DNA of 22,201 bases from positions 1 through 22,201 of the forward strand of contig JACKBK010000048.1 in NCBI GenBank assembly GCA_020634555.1, given 5' to 3'. The position numbers and the translations under genes were made by a program. The stretch comes from Caldilineae bacterium (GTDB lineage: Bacteria; Chloroflexota; Anaerolineae; JAAEKA01). Shown here piece by piece: positions 14,235-22,201 of the stretch; the first letter of the stretch is position 1, and every line of letters starts with the position of its first letter. Under the pieces are notes generated by a model. It made no database searches. It had not been told where the DNA came from and worked only from the letters and a program-made list of their open reading frames with translations.

Positions 14235-15170
14235 ATGGCCACTACACAACACGTATCTGTGATGACCCGCGAGGTCGTCGAACTGATCGAGCCGCGGGCA
14301 GGCGGGCGCTACATAGACGCTACGGCAGGCGGCGGTGGTCACTCAGAGGCGCTGCTGGAGGCAATCGTCGCAGACGCAGACGGTGGCTTTCTAAGTGTAC
14401 TCAGTTTGGACGCAGATTCCAAAGCAGTGGAGCGGGTGCGGTCTCGGCTGGAGCGTTTCGGCAACCGTTCAGTCGTGGTTCACAGCAACTTCCGCGATCT
14501 GCAAGCAGTGGCAGCGGTACAGCAGTTCTCGCAAGTGGACGGCATCGTTTTCGACCTTGGGTTCTCCAGCGACCAGCTACACGATGCGGCGCGCGGTTTC
14601 TCCATGGCGGCATCCGGCAGCCTTGACATGCGCTTCGACACCAGCCAGGAACTGACCGCAGCCAGCCTGATCAACGAGTTGGACGAAGAGGAACTGGCCA
14701 ACTTGATCTACGAGTACGGCGAGGAGCACAAGTCGCGGCGCATTGCCAGGGCCATTGTGCGCAACAGGCCTGTCGAAACGGCGCAAGCGTTGGCTGATTT
14801 GATTGCCAGCAGCGTTGGCCGCCGCGAGAAGATCCATCCCGCGACCCGCACCTTTCAAGCCCTGCGCATCGCCGTCAATCGGGAGTTGGATAGCCTTCGT
14901 GAGGTGTTGCCGCAGGCGGTCTCGCTATTGCGACCAGGCGGCCGCCTGGTTGTTATCTCGTTTCATTCTTTGGAGGATCGCATCGTTAAGCAGTTCCTCC
15001 AGACTGAAGCACGGGACTGTATCTGTCCACCAGAGGCGCTGGTTTGCCAGTGTGGGCACAAGGCCACCGTGCGCATCCTGACTCGAAGGCCCTGGCAGCC
15101 GTCAGCCGACGAGGTCGCCGCCAACTCCCGCAGCCGCAGCGCCAAACTGCGGGCTGCTGAAAGGCTGTAG
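14235..15170 (+). CDS. rsmH: 16S rRNA (cytosine(1402)-N4)-methyltransferase
   Basis: The product has 311 residues from ATG 14235, 11 bp after mraZ; no strong ribosome site precedes it. RsmH (MraW) methylates N4 of C1402 in 16S rRNA using S-adenosylmethionine. The N-terminal HVSVMTREVVELIEP and the SAM loop YIDATAGGGGHSEALL are characteristic, followed by FDLGFSSDQLHDAARGFS and the DMRFD block. The C-terminal part carries HPATRTFQALRIAVNREL and VISFHSLEDRIVKQF, family signatures. A CxC-x(7)-C-x-C cluster (CICPPEALVCQC) near the end is common in the family. Length is typical. Its place directly after mraZ is the standard order. Confidence 0.97.
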   Translation: MATTQHVSVMTREVVELIEPRAGGRYIDATAGGGGHSEALLEAIVADADGGFLSVLSLDADSKAVERVRSRLERFGNRSVVVHSNFRDLQAVAAVQQFSQVDGIVFDLGFSSDQLHDAARGFSMAASGSLDMRFDTSQELTAASLINELDEEELANLIYEYGEEHKSRRIARAIVRNRPVETAQALADLIASSVGRREKIHPATRTFQALRIAVNRELDSLREVLPQAVSLLRPGGRLVVISFHSLEDRIVKQFLQTEARDCICPPEALVCQCGHKATVRILTRRPWQPSADEVAANSRSRSAKLRAAERL

Positions 15171-15186
15171 CGGTATAAGGATTGTG

Positions 15187-15252
15187 GTCATTCCCGTGGA
15201 GGCGGGAATCCACTCTTGCCAGGCACTAGACTCCCGCGGAGGCGGGAGTGAC
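15187..15252. repeat. paired palindromic repeat element (REP/dRS3-like) between rsmH and ftsL
   Basis: Two hairpins share the same design: ATTCCCG-TGGAGG-CGGGAAT (15190-15209) and ACTCCCG-CGGAGG-CGGGAGT (15230-15249). The outer ends GTCATTCCCG and CGGGAGTGAC are inverted repeats with one mismatch, so the whole 66-bp unit is a REP pair or small MITE-like element. Elements of the ATTCCCGC...GCGGGAAT type are widespread in bacteria. It lies inside an otherwise compact operon, and neither hairpin is followed by a U-tract. Confidence 0.75.
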
Positions 15253-15306
15253 AGGTGAGCAGCTACTCTAAACCAAACAACCACCAGACCAATTTGGAGC
15301 CTGTAC

Positions 15307-15807
15307 ATGATTCGACGTATTGCCGACCCAACTCTCCGCCCATGGGTCCAGCGTTCCTGGCTACCGACCGGGCGTCACGCTCTCATGGTAGTTGCCATCG
15401 TGTTTGCTACCCTGGTGGCCTATCTCTACGTGGTGCCCAACAGCGAGATCAGCGCAGCGACTGCCAGGATCGGCGAGCTCAAGGCCGAGGTAGCGGCTCT
15501 GGAACGTGACAACGCGGTGCTGTTGAGCGATATCGCGGTCTATTCCGACATGAAAAACCTGGAACAGCGCGCCGCTGAGCTTGGCATGGGCCCGGTCCGC
15601 GGCGCTGTTTATCTGCGGTTGCCGGCTGGAAACGGGACCGATGCCGGTGCTCAAGTGCTGACGAACGAGCCGCCGGCGCTTGATGAAACACCTCTCACTC
15701 CGGGTGAGTTCATTCGCCAGCTTGATGTCCGCTCGCTGGTGCAGGAAGTCCGCGAGAGCCTGGTTGGAGCGGTTGATGGGCTGGTGCGCTGGTTCACCGA
15801 TCGCTAG
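15307..15807 (+). CDS. ftsL: FtsL/FtsB-like septum formation protein
   Basis: The product has 166 residues from ATG 15307 with GGAG (15296-15299) upstream. One membrane segment (about 25-44, HALMVVAIVFATLVAYLYVV) is followed by a coiled coil (about 46-85) with LKAEVAALERDNAVLLSDIA and the YSDMKNLEQRAAELGMGP block typical of the FtsL/DivIC group. Such bitopic proteins form a complex with FtsB/FtsQ and activate FtsW-FtsI in the septum. The C-terminal tail (about 100-166) is longer than in classical FtsL and is Pro/Thr and helix rich. Sequence conservation in this family is low, so the name rests on topology and on position just before ftsI. Confidence 0.8.
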   Translation: MIRRIADPTLRPWVQRSWLPTGRHALMVVAIVFATLVAYLYVVPNSEISAATARIGELKAEVAALERDNAVLLSDIAVYSDMKNLEQRAAELGMGPVRGAVYLRLPAGNGTDAGAQVLTNEPPALDETPLTPGEFIRQLDVRSLVQEVRESLVGAVDGLVRWFTDR

Positions 15808-15824
15808 CCGTCTTAATTCACATC

Positions 15825-17567
15825 ATGACAACCAAGCCTTCATCTCCCAGAATCCGGATCGCCGTCGTCGCCATTGCGCTGTTGCTTGGCTTCTCGCTGC
15901 TGGTGGTCCAGCTTTTCCGCTGGACGGTTTTCGCCCGCGATGAGTACCGGCCCGAATCGCATCTGCCGGCCGATCTGGCCCATACGGCTGGCCGACCAAG
16001 GGGTGACGAGCGCGGCGTGATCGTCGATCAGCACGGCGTGCCGCTTGCCATCGACCGCTTCCGCTGGGAGGTCTGGGTCGAGCCGAATCTTGTTCCTCGC
16101 GGCACCGAGGTTGAACTGGGCAGCCAGTTGGTCCAGCTTCTGGGGCCAAGCCTGCTTGTTTCTCCTGAGGAGCTGATGACAGCCCTTCGTGAGCGCAAGC
16201 CTGGCGTGCTCTATTTGGCCCGGGAAGCGCCTCACGAAGCTGGCAGCACCGTCGACTCCTGGCACTATCTCTATGCTGCTGCCAAAGCGGTCCCTGTTCG
16301 CTATTACCCACAGGGCACGCTGGCCGCGCACCTTTTGGGGTTCGTGAACGGACAACCGCGCGCCTACTACGGCGTCGAGGAGTACTACGACGATTATCTG
16401 CGCAAGGTAGACCCGCCTTTCCTGCGTTCCGACGACCAGGCGCAGGCGGTCTACAACGGATTGCCGGCTGAGTGGAGCCAGATGCTCCCGTCTTCAACCG
16501 GACAGGACCTGGTGTTGACCATCGACCGCCGTGTGCAGTACGCGACCGAACGGGTTCTGGCACAGGCTGTCGAGGAATATAAGGCTGAGTCGGGAACCAT
16601 CATCGTTATGCGGCCCGACGACGGCGCCATCCTGGCTATGGCCAGCGTGCCGACCTATGACGCCAACCAGTTTGGCTCCACCAACGCCGATTTGTTGCTC
16701 AATCCGGCTATTGCCAAGCAATACGAGCCAGGTTCCGTTTTCAAGATCGTCACGTTCGCCAGTGGGCTGGATGCAGGTGTTGTAACGCCGGAAACGATCA
16801 TGACCGACACACTGTCAATCGAGATCGGCGACCGGCAGATCTTCAACTCCAACCAACGGACCTTCGGAGAAGTGACCGTCGAAGAAGCATTGGTGCGGTC
16901 CCTCAACATCCCGACCGCTGAGATCGCCCTGAAGCTTCAGGAGTCGCGCTTCTACCAGTACGTTCATCGCTTTGGATTTGGCCAGTTGACCGAAGTGGAT
17001 CTGGCCAACGAAAGTCCGGGCACAGTTAAGGTTCCCGGTGACGAGCTGTGGAGCCGCTCCGATCTGGGCACCAACTCTTTTGGCCAGGGCCTGGCAGTGA
17101 CGCCTCTGCAGATGGCCACCGCGACCTGCGTCATCGCCAACGGTGGCCTGCTGGTGCGACCTCATGTGGTGGACACGATGGTGTTCAAGGGCAAGGTGGT
17201 CAAGCCGGACACCCTGCCAGTACGCCGTGTGATCAGCGCAAAAGCAGCGCAAGAGGTCAACGACATGATGGTTCAGGTTGTAGAGCAAGGATCGTTTGGC
17301 GCTCGCGTTCCTGGCTACACTGTTGCAGGCAAGACCGGAACTGCCCAGGTTGCCATCGCCGGCGGCTACAGCCTGACCGAGACGATCCACTCCTTCGTTG
17401 GGTTCATGCCGGCAGAGAATCCGGTGTTTGTCGCGCTAGTCAAGCTGGACGTTCCTAAAACTTATCCATGGGCCGACGACACCGCGGCGCCTACTTTCGC
17501 CAAGCTGGCCAATGAGCTGCTGCGGATCTGGCACCTTCCACCGGCTCAGGTAGCCCAAAAACCATGA
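15825..17567 (+). CDS. ftsI: class B penicillin-binding protein, FtsI-like peptidoglycan transpeptidase
   Basis: The product has 580 residues. A single N-terminal membrane segment (about 12-33) is followed by a pedestal domain (RPRGDERGVIVDQHGVPLA) and the transpeptidase domain (about 240-570). The catalytic motifs are complete: Ser304-x-x-Lys307 in EPGSVFKI, Ser359-Leu-Asn361 in RSLNIPT, and Lys503-Thr-Gly505 in AGKTGTAQ. It cross-links septal peptidoglycan in partnership with FtsW, which is encoded downstream. No PASTA domains are present. No clear ribosome site precedes the ATG at 15825, 17 bp after ftsL. Its last codons overlap murF by ATGA. Whether it is strictly FtsI or an elongasome PBP2 is decided here by the dcw position. 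Confidence 0.95.
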   Translation: MTTKPSSPRIRIAVVAIALLLGFSLLVVQLFRWTVFARDEYRPESHLPADLAHTAGRPRGDERGVIVDQHGVPLAIDRFRWEVWVEPNLVPRGTEVELGSQLVQLLGPSLLVSPEELMTALRERKPGVLYLAREAPHEAGSTVDSWHYLYAAAKAVPVRYYPQGTLAAHLLGFVNGQPRAYYGVEEYYDDYLRKVDPPFLRSDDQAQAVYNGLPAEWSQMLPSSTGQDLVLTIDRRVQYATERVLAQAVEEYKAESGTIIVMRPDDGAILAMASVPTYDANQFGSTNADLLLNPAIAKQYEPGSVFKIVTFASGLDAGVVTPETIMTDTLSIEIGDRQIFNSNQRTFGEVTVEEALVRSLNIPTAEIALKLQESRFYQYVHRFGFGQLTEVDLANESPGTVKVPGDELWSRSDLGTNSFGQGLAVTPLQMATATCVIANGGLLVRPHVVDTMVFKGKVVKPDTLPVRRVISAKAAQEVNDMMVQVVEQGSFGARVPGYTVAGKTGTAQVAIAGGYSLTETIHSFVGFMPAENPVFVALVKLDVPKTYPWADDTAAPTFAKLANELLRIWHLPPAQVAQKP

Positions 17568-19024
17568 AACTCCGTTTGAGCGACGTTGTCATCGCACTGA
17601 GCGGCGCGTCTTCCTCGGCGGACGCTGCCGCTTCTGTGCCTTCTCTGACAGCTGTGGGAATCGACAGCCGCAAGGCACAGCCGGGCAGCCTGTTCGTTGC
17701 GCTCCCCGGTGAGCACACCGACGGCCACAGTTTCGTCAACCATGCCTTCAGCCGCGGGGCCGCAGCCGCGTTAGTCGATCGCCCCGTGGACGGTCCATGG
17801 CCGGTGCTCGACCTGCGGCAGCCAGGTGTGCAAGTGCCTGTGCCGCTGAACCCGCCTCTCTGCCTGCTGGTGGACAACACGCTGAACGCGTTGCAGCAGG
17901 TGGCGGCCTGGTGGCGCAGCCAGTTTAACATCCAGGTCGTCGGCATCACTGGCAGTGTAGGCAAAACCACCACCAAGGAGATCACAACAGCCGTCCTCCG
18001 TCAGCGCTTCGTCACACTGAAGAACGAAGGGAACCTTAACAACGAGATCGGCCTGCCCCTAACCCTGCTGCAACTGGATGACACCCATCAGCGGGCTGTG
18101 CTGGAAATGGGGATGTACGTGTTGGGCGAGATCGCGGCGCTTTGTCGCATCGCGCAGCCCGCGATCGGCGTTATCACCAACGTCGGCCCGGTGCATCTGG
18201 AGCGACTGGGAACCATGGAGCGCATTGCCGAAGCCAAGGCTGAGTTGGTGCAGGCGCTGCCGGCTGGCGGCGTTGCTATCCTCAACGCGGACGAACCGCT
18301 GGTGGCCGCCATGCGCGACATGACCCAGGCGCGGGTTTTTACATACGGGTTGACGCGTGATTGCGACCTCTGGGCCGACGAGATTGTTGGCGAGGGCATG
18401 GACGGCATTCGCTTCCGCTTCCACCACCGCCGCGAGGTCGTTCATGTCAAGGCGCCACTGCTGGGTCGCCATAGCGTCCACACAGCGCTGCGGGCTGCGG
18501 CTGTGGGATTGGTGGAGGGCCTGAACTGGGAGGAGATCGTCTCCGGGCTGCAGGATGTCGGTGCACAGTTGCGGCTGGTTGTGGTGCGCGGTATCAACGG
18601 CGCGACCCTGCTGGACGATACCTACAACGCCAGCCCGGCGTCGATGCTGGCCGCGCTCAACCTCCTGGAGGACATGACCGTGGACGACGGGCGGCGCATC
18701 GCTGTTCTGGGCGACATGATGGAGCTGGGCAGCGAAGAAGAGGCCGGCCATCGTCTGGTGGGCGTCCGGGCGGCTGACGTGGCCGATTTCCTGGTAACAG
18801 TCGGGCCGCGGTCGCGCTGGACCGCCTACGAGGCGCGGGCCGCCGGCCAGCCTGCCGCCAGCGTGCGGCCTGTCGAAACCGCGGCTGACGCCATCGCCCT
18901 GCTGCGTTCGATCATCGGCCCCGGCGACGTGGTGTTGGTCAAGGGATCGCGGGCGGCGCACATGGACGATGTCGTAGCGGCCTTGGCCGCGCCGCCGCGC
19001 GACCAAGGGGCGCAAGAGGGATAG
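17564..19024 (+). CDS. murF: UDP-N-acetylmuramoyl-tripeptide--D-alanyl-D-alanine ligase
   Basis: The product has 486 residues. It adds D-Ala-D-Ala to the UDP-MurNAc-tripeptide, using ATP, in the cytoplasm. The N-terminal domain has GIDSRKAQPGSLFVALPG; the central ATP site is GITGSVGKTTTKE with Lys134, followed by NEGNLNNEIGLPLTLL. The segment LLDDTYNASPASMLAALN in the C-terminal half is the MurF form of the Mur-ligase signature and distinguishes it from MurE. VLGDMMELGSEEEAGH and VLVKGSRAAHMD complete the pattern. The start overlaps the ftsI stop by four bases, so translation is coupled. murE would normally lie between these two genes and is absent. Confidence 0.96.
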   Translation: MKLRLSDVVIALSGASSSADAAASVPSLTAVGIDSRKAQPGSLFVALPGEHTDGHSFVNHAFSRGAAAALVDRPVDGPWPVLDLRQPGVQVPVPLNPPLCLLVDNTLNALQQVAAWWRSQFNIQVVGITGSVGKTTTKEITTAVLRQRFVTLKNEGNLNNEIGLPLTLLQLDDTHQRAVLEMGMYVLGEIAALCRIAQPAIGVITNVGPVHLERLGTMERIAEAKAELVQALPAGGVAILNADEPLVAAMRDMTQARVFTYGLTRDCDLWADEIVGEGMDGIRFRFHHRREVVHVKAPLLGRHSVHTALRAAAVGLVEGLNWEEIVSGLQDVGAQLRLVVVRGINGATLLDDTYNASPASMLAALNLLEDMTVDDGRRIAVLGDMMELGSEEEAGHRLVGVRAADVADFLVTVGPRSRWTAYEARAAGQPAASVRPVETAADAIALLRSIIGPGDVVLVKGSRAAHMDDVVAALAAPPRDQGAQEG

Positions 19025-19028
19025 CGCG

Positions 19029-20033
19029 ATGACCTATCCGCTGACCTTGGGCGCGATCACCTTTTTTCTTGCCGTCATCTGGGGCCGGCCGCTGATCAAC
19101 TGGCTGATCCGTAACGAGATGGGCAAGAAAATCCGTGTCGAGGAGCCGGGTTCGCACCAGTTGAAGATGGGCACGCCGACCATGGGCGGCCTGATGGTCA
19201 TCCTGCCTGTGCTCATCATCACCGGACTGTTGAACTTTGCCAATCTGCTGGGTTTCAACCTGATCGGCCAGTCAGTGCTGGTGCCGATGGGAACGTTGGT
19301 TGCGTTTGGCATCCTCGGTCTCATCGACGACCTGGAGGGCATTCGCGGCAGCCGGATGGTCGGCGAAGGAATCATGGCTCGTACCAAGGCATCCTGGCAG
19401 GTGATCTTTGGCGTGGTGATCGCAGTGTTGCTCTACATCGGTCCCACGGAACTGCGCAGCGTTGCCATACCCGGTGTTTCCGACAAGATCAACATCGGCA
19501 TTTTGTATATCGCAGTGGCCGCCTTTCTGATCGTTGCCTTTTCCAACGCGGTCAATCTGACTGACGGGTTGGACGGGCTGGCCGGCTCGCTGGCCGCGGT
19601 AGCCTACGTCTGCTATGGCATCATCGCCTATTTGCAGGGCCAGATCTGGCTGGCGGCCTTCTGTTTCACCATGGTGGGCGCGCTGCTGGCCTTTCTATGG
19701 TTCAATGCGCACCCGGCTGAGCTGTTCATGGGCGACGTTGGCTCGCTGGCCATCGGCGCAACGTTGGCCGTGGTTGCATTGATGACCGGCCAGTGGCTGC
19801 TGTTGCCGATCGTGGGCGCGATGTTCGTGGCCGAGGCCTTGTCGGTCACGTTACAGGTCAGTTGGTTCAAGTTCACCAAACGCCGATACGGCGAGGGCCG
19901 GCGGATATTCAAGATGAGCCCGCTGCATTACCATTTCGAGTTGAAGGGCTGGAGCGAGACGCAGGTCATGCAACGGTTCTTTCTCTGCGGCATCCTGGCC
20001 GGCATGTTGGGCGTGGCGCTGGCGCTGATCTAG
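19029..20033 (+). CDS. mraY: phospho-N-acetylmuramoyl-pentapeptide-transferase
   Basis: The product has 334 residues with about ten membrane segments. MraY transfers phospho-MurNAc-pentapeptide to undecaprenyl phosphate, giving lipid I. The start at 19029 is 4 bp after murF, with GAGGG (19016-19020) upstream. Signature blocks are present: KMGTPTMGGLMVI, FGILGLIDDLEG with the metal-site aspartates, NAVNLTDGLDGLAGSL, and LWFNAHPAELFMGDVGSLAIG. The HHH motif near the C-terminus is altered: it reads His300-Tyr301-His302 (SPLHYHFELKGWSE), so the middle histidine is tyrosine. The remaining active-site residues look intact. Membrane location and role are secure. Confidence 0.96.
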   Translation: MTYPLTLGAITFFLAVIWGRPLINWLIRNEMGKKIRVEEPGSHQLKMGTPTMGGLMVILPVLIITGLLNFANLLGFNLIGQSVLVPMGTLVAFGILGLIDDLEGIRGSRMVGEGIMARTKASWQVIFGVVIAVLLYIGPTELRSVAIPGVSDKINIGILYIAVAAFLIVAFSNAVNLTDGLDGLAGSLAAVAYVCYGIIAYLQGQIWLAAFCFTMVGALLAFLWFNAHPAELFMGDVGSLAIGATLAVVALMTGQWLLLPIVGAMFVAEALSVTLQVSWFKFTKRRYGEGRRIFKMSPLHYHFELKGWSETQVMQRFFLCGILAGMLGVALALI

Positions 20034-20035
20034 CC

Positions 20036-21556
20036 ATGGCCCAGCCAAACTTCACCAACACGCAGGTTGTGATTCTTGGCCTGGCCCGCCAGGGCACTGC
20101 GGCTGCCTGCTTCTTTGTCCAACAGGGAGCGCAGGTGACGATCAGCGATGCGGCCGCGGCTGAGCGGTTGAGCGAGACGTTGGCGCAGTTGGCCGGGGCG
20201 TTGCGGCGTGACGGCCACAGCATTGACGAGGTGGCGTTGGTGCTGGGCGGACATCCGTTGAGCCTGCTGGATGGGTGCGACCTGCTCTGTCTCAGCGGCG
20301 GTGTGCCCCCCCAGATTCCGCTGGTGCAAAAGGCGCTGGACCGCAGCATCCCGTTGACCAATGACACGATTCTGACTTTGGAGCGCAGCCCGGCCCCTGC
20401 GATCGGCGTTACCGGCTCCAGCGGCAAGACGACGACAACCACGCTGGTCGGGCTGATGCTGGCAGCGTCAGGAATGGCTGTACCGGTCAATGACGAGATC
20501 GAGACATCTCGCAGCGGGCCGCAGCCGCATGTCTGGGTTGGCGGCAACATCGGCCAGCCGCTGATCGACAAGTTGGACCGGATCGAGGCGCAGGATTGGC
20601 TGGTGCTGGAACTGTCCAGCTTCCAGCTTGAGTTGTTCGACAGGGCGGCCGGAGGTCGGTCGCTCAGCCCACAGGTGGCTGCAATTTTGAACGTGACGCC
20701 GAACCATCTCGACAGGCATCCTTCCATGAGCCAGTACGCCGCTTGCAAGGCCAACATCCTGCGCTGGCAGCGGGCGGGTGACGCGGCCGTTCTCGGCGCG
20801 GATGACGCAGTGACCGGTGGCTGGCTGCGGCGTGGTGCGGTGGACATTGCAGCCGGTGCCGGTCAGCCAGCCGCCAGCTTTTCGATCGCGGCGCGGCTGA
20901 CTGGCTTTGGCATCGACCAGCCGGTGGGCGAGGGGTGCTGGCTGCGCGACGAGACCTTGACGTTGCAGTTGGACGGCGCCGAACGCCGGATCGTCGCGGC
21001 GGATGCGGTGAAGCTGCGCGGCCGGCACAACCTGCTCAACATCGCGGCAGCCTGTGCCATTTCTGCCCTGGCCGGCGCTCCGGTGGATGCGATGGCGCAG
21101 GTGGCGCGGACGTTTAATGGCGTGCCGCATCGGCTGGAGCTGGTGCGGGAGCTGAACGGCGTCAGGTGGTACAACGACTCCATCGCCACCGCGCCGGAAC
21201 GGGCCGCCGCTGCGCTGCGCAGCTTCAGCGAGCCTATCGTGTTGCTGGCTGGCGGCCGTGACAAGAAGCTGCCCTGGGACGAGTTTGCCCGGCTGGCGCA
21301 CCAGCGTGTGCGTGTCGTGGTGACCTTCGGCGAGGCGGCTGAGTTGATCGAGCGAGCGCTGGTCTCCAACGCGCCGCCGGCTGCCAGTCTGATCGTGATT
21401 CATGCGGACGATCTGCCCGCGGCGGTTCTGGCGGCAGCCAGCACAGCGCAGCCAGGCGACGTGGTGCTGCTCTCGCCCGGCGGGACCAGCTACGACTCGT
21501 ATCGCGATTTCGAAGCCAGGGGTGAGCATTTCCGCTCGCTGGTAGCCAACCTGTAG
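20036..21556 (+). CDS. murD: UDP-N-acetylmuramoylalanine--D-glutamate ligase
   Basis: The product has 506 residues from ATG 20036, 2 bp after mraY; a reading that begins at 19793 would overlap mraY by 80 codons and is rejected. MurD adds D-glutamate to UDP-MurNAc-L-Ala with ATP. The N-terminal Rossmann part has VVILGLARQGTAAACFF; the ATP loop is GVTGSSGKTTTTTLV with Lys131; DWLVLELSSFQLE and NVTPNHLDRHPSM follow. The C-terminal domain has WYNDSIATAPERAAAALR, VLLAGGRDKKLPW and LLSPGGTSYDSYRDFEARG. It is longer than E. coli MurD (438 residues), mainly through an insertion around residues 255-330 and a stretched N-terminal domain. Next is ftsW, 9 bp downstream. Confidence 0.95.
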   Translation: MAQPNFTNTQVVILGLARQGTAAACFFVQQGAQVTISDAAAAERLSETLAQLAGALRRDGHSIDEVALVLGGHPLSLLDGCDLLCLSGGVPPQIPLVQKALDRSIPLTNDTILTLERSPAPAIGVTGSSGKTTTTTLVGLMLAASGMAVPVNDEIETSRSGPQPHVWVGGNIGQPLIDKLDRIEAQDWLVLELSSFQLELFDRAAGGRSLSPQVAAILNVTPNHLDRHPSMSQYAACKANILRWQRAGDAAVLGADDAVTGGWLRRGAVDIAAGAGQPAASFSIAARLTGFGIDQPVGEGCWLRDETLTLQLDGAERRIVAADAVKLRGRHNLLNIAAACAISALAGAPVDAMAQVARTFNGVPHRLELVRELNGVRWYNDSIATAPERAAAALRSFSEPIVLLAGGRDKKLPWDEFARLAHQRVRVVVTFGEAAELIERALVSNAPPAASLIVIHADDLPAAVLAAASTAQPGDVVLLSPGGTSYDSYRDFEARGEHFRSLVANL

Positions 21557-21565
21557 GATAGCATC

Positions 21566-22201
21566 ATGCCGACGACAACGCCCTCCAAGAATACATCGAC
21601 GAAACGGCAGCGCCAGCGTACCGGCCCGTCGCCCGCGCATTATGACTTCGTGCTGGTGGTGATCGTGGCCTCGCTGATTGGCCTTGGAATGGTGATGATC
21701 TTCAGCGCAAGCTACGTTCAGGCCAACAACCTGTACGGCAAGTCCGCCTTTTATTTTCTGCGCCAACTGCAATGGCTGGCGGTCTCGGTGATTGCCATGG
21801 TGGTGGCGGCGATGATCGACTTTCGTATCCTCAAGCGGCTGGCGCTGTTGCTGATGGCCGGAACGGTGATCATACTGATCGCCGTGCTGTTGTTCGGCAA
21901 GGATAACCTGGGGTCGCGGCGACATCTATTCGGCACTTCTGTGCAGCCCAGCGAGGTTGCCAAATTGACGATCATTATCTACATTGCCTACTGGTTGAGC
22001 TCGAAGGGCAGCCGGCTGAAGGAAGTGTCGGTGGGGCTGGTGCCCTTTTCCGTGCTGTTGTCGCTGGTCGCGCTGCTGATTGTCCTGCAACCCGACTTCG
22101 ACACCACGGCGCTGATCGTGCTCACCGGTCTTCTCATGTTTTTCATTGCCGGCGCGGACCTGAAGCAGTTGGGAATCGCCGGCGTTGTGGCCATCATCAC
22201 C
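21566..22201 (+). CDS. ftsW: FtsW/RodA-family SEDS peptidoglycan polymerase (3' end beyond window)
   Basis: The frame is open from ATG 21566 to the window end, giving 212 residues with no stop. A basic cytoplasmic leader (1-25) precedes at least five hydrophobic segments beginning at FVLVVIVASLIGLGMVMIF. SEDS signatures are visible: FSASYVQA at the first outer loop, FYFLRQLQW, and NLGSRRHLFG followed by QPSEVAKL. The catalytic-loop block reads LQPDFDTTALIV, where the family usually has QPDFGTT, so Gly is replaced by Asp179. FtsW polymerises glycan strands from lipid II at the septum with FtsI. Position after murD is the normal dcw order. FtsW rather than RodA is inferred from context. Confidence 0.92.
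   Translation, partial: MPTTTPSKNTSTKRQRQRTGPSPAHYDFVLVVIVASLIGLGMVMIFSASYVQANNLYGKSAFYFLRQLQWLAVSVIAMVVAAMIDFRILKRLALLLMAGTVIILIAVLLFGKDNLGSRRHLFGTSVQPSEVAKLTIIIYIAYWLSSKGSRLKEVSVGLVPFSVLLSLVALLIVLQPDFDTTALIVLTGLLMFFIAGADLKQLGIAGVVAIIT

Noticed and set aside
15187..15252. Reading the rsmH-ftsL hairpins as rho-independent terminators
   Set aside because: Neither stem is followed by a run of T, and the two share a common repeat design with outer inverted ends, which fits a REP-type element better.
19793..20035. N-terminal extension of murD
   Set aside because: It overlaps mraY by about 80 codons in another frame and lacks MurD similarity; the ATG at 20036 gives the normal N-terminus.
20468..21925. 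485-codon open frame antisense to murD and ftsW
   Set aside because: It spans the ends of two well-supported genes on the other strand, and its His/Arg/Gln-rich product is typical of a shadow frame.

Overview
The window is a GC-rich bacterial chromosome segment made mostly of housekeeping genes. It most likely comes from the Chloroflexota (Anaerolineae/Caldilineae-like). That placement is an inference from overall gene style: Pro/Thr-rich SH3b lipoproteins, an FtsW with a short RR-to-QPSE loop, DUF433/DUF5615 pairs and a dcw cluster led by mraZ. There is no rRNA, tRNA, CRISPR array, insertion sequence or phage block in view. I do not see a wholly new multi-gene system. The most unusual material is in regulatory and repeat DNA and in a few family members with atypical residues.

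Region 1 (1-2000): a MIP18/DUF59-like protein is translationally coupled (ATGA) to a glycerophosphodiester phosphodiesterase. A strong promoter overlapping the stop of the second gene (1162-1190) precedes an unrecognised 76-residue protein. An AT-richer DUF4160/DUF2442 pair follows.

Region 2 (2055-8968): DNA polymerase I (polA, proofreading motifs intact), a DUF433/DUF5615 toxin-antitoxin-type pair, arginyl-tRNA synthetase (argS) and phosphoglycerate dehydrogenase (serA), all on the plus strand.

Region 3 (8969-11543): a 316-bp intergenic stretch with three inverted repeats and a candidate promoter leads into a stand-alone response regulator. A second promoter (9764-9792) then drives a tight set of three genes: an SH3b lipoprotein, a DUF971 protein with two Cys triads, and a SUI1/eIF1-like factor. 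A short spacer with tandem 10-bp palindromic repeats separates this set from the convergent next gene.

Region 4 (11544-13517, minus strand): an AMP-forming acyl-CoA synthetase related to acetyl/acetoacetyl-CoA synthetases. It is divergent from the cell-wall cluster.

Region 5 (13619-22201, plus strand): the dcw division and cell-wall cluster, mraZ-rsmH-ftsL-ftsI-murF-mraY-murD-ftsW (ftsW cut by the window end). It has a near-consensus promoter followed at once by three 10-bp-phased AAAGTGGG repeats, the expected MraZ operator. murE is absent from its usual place between ftsI and murF, and a paired palindromic repeat element sits between rsmH and ftsL. Together the cluster encodes cytoplasmic peptidoglycan precursor steps (MurF, MurD), the first lipid step (MraY) and the septal synthase core (FtsI, FtsW, FtsL-like).
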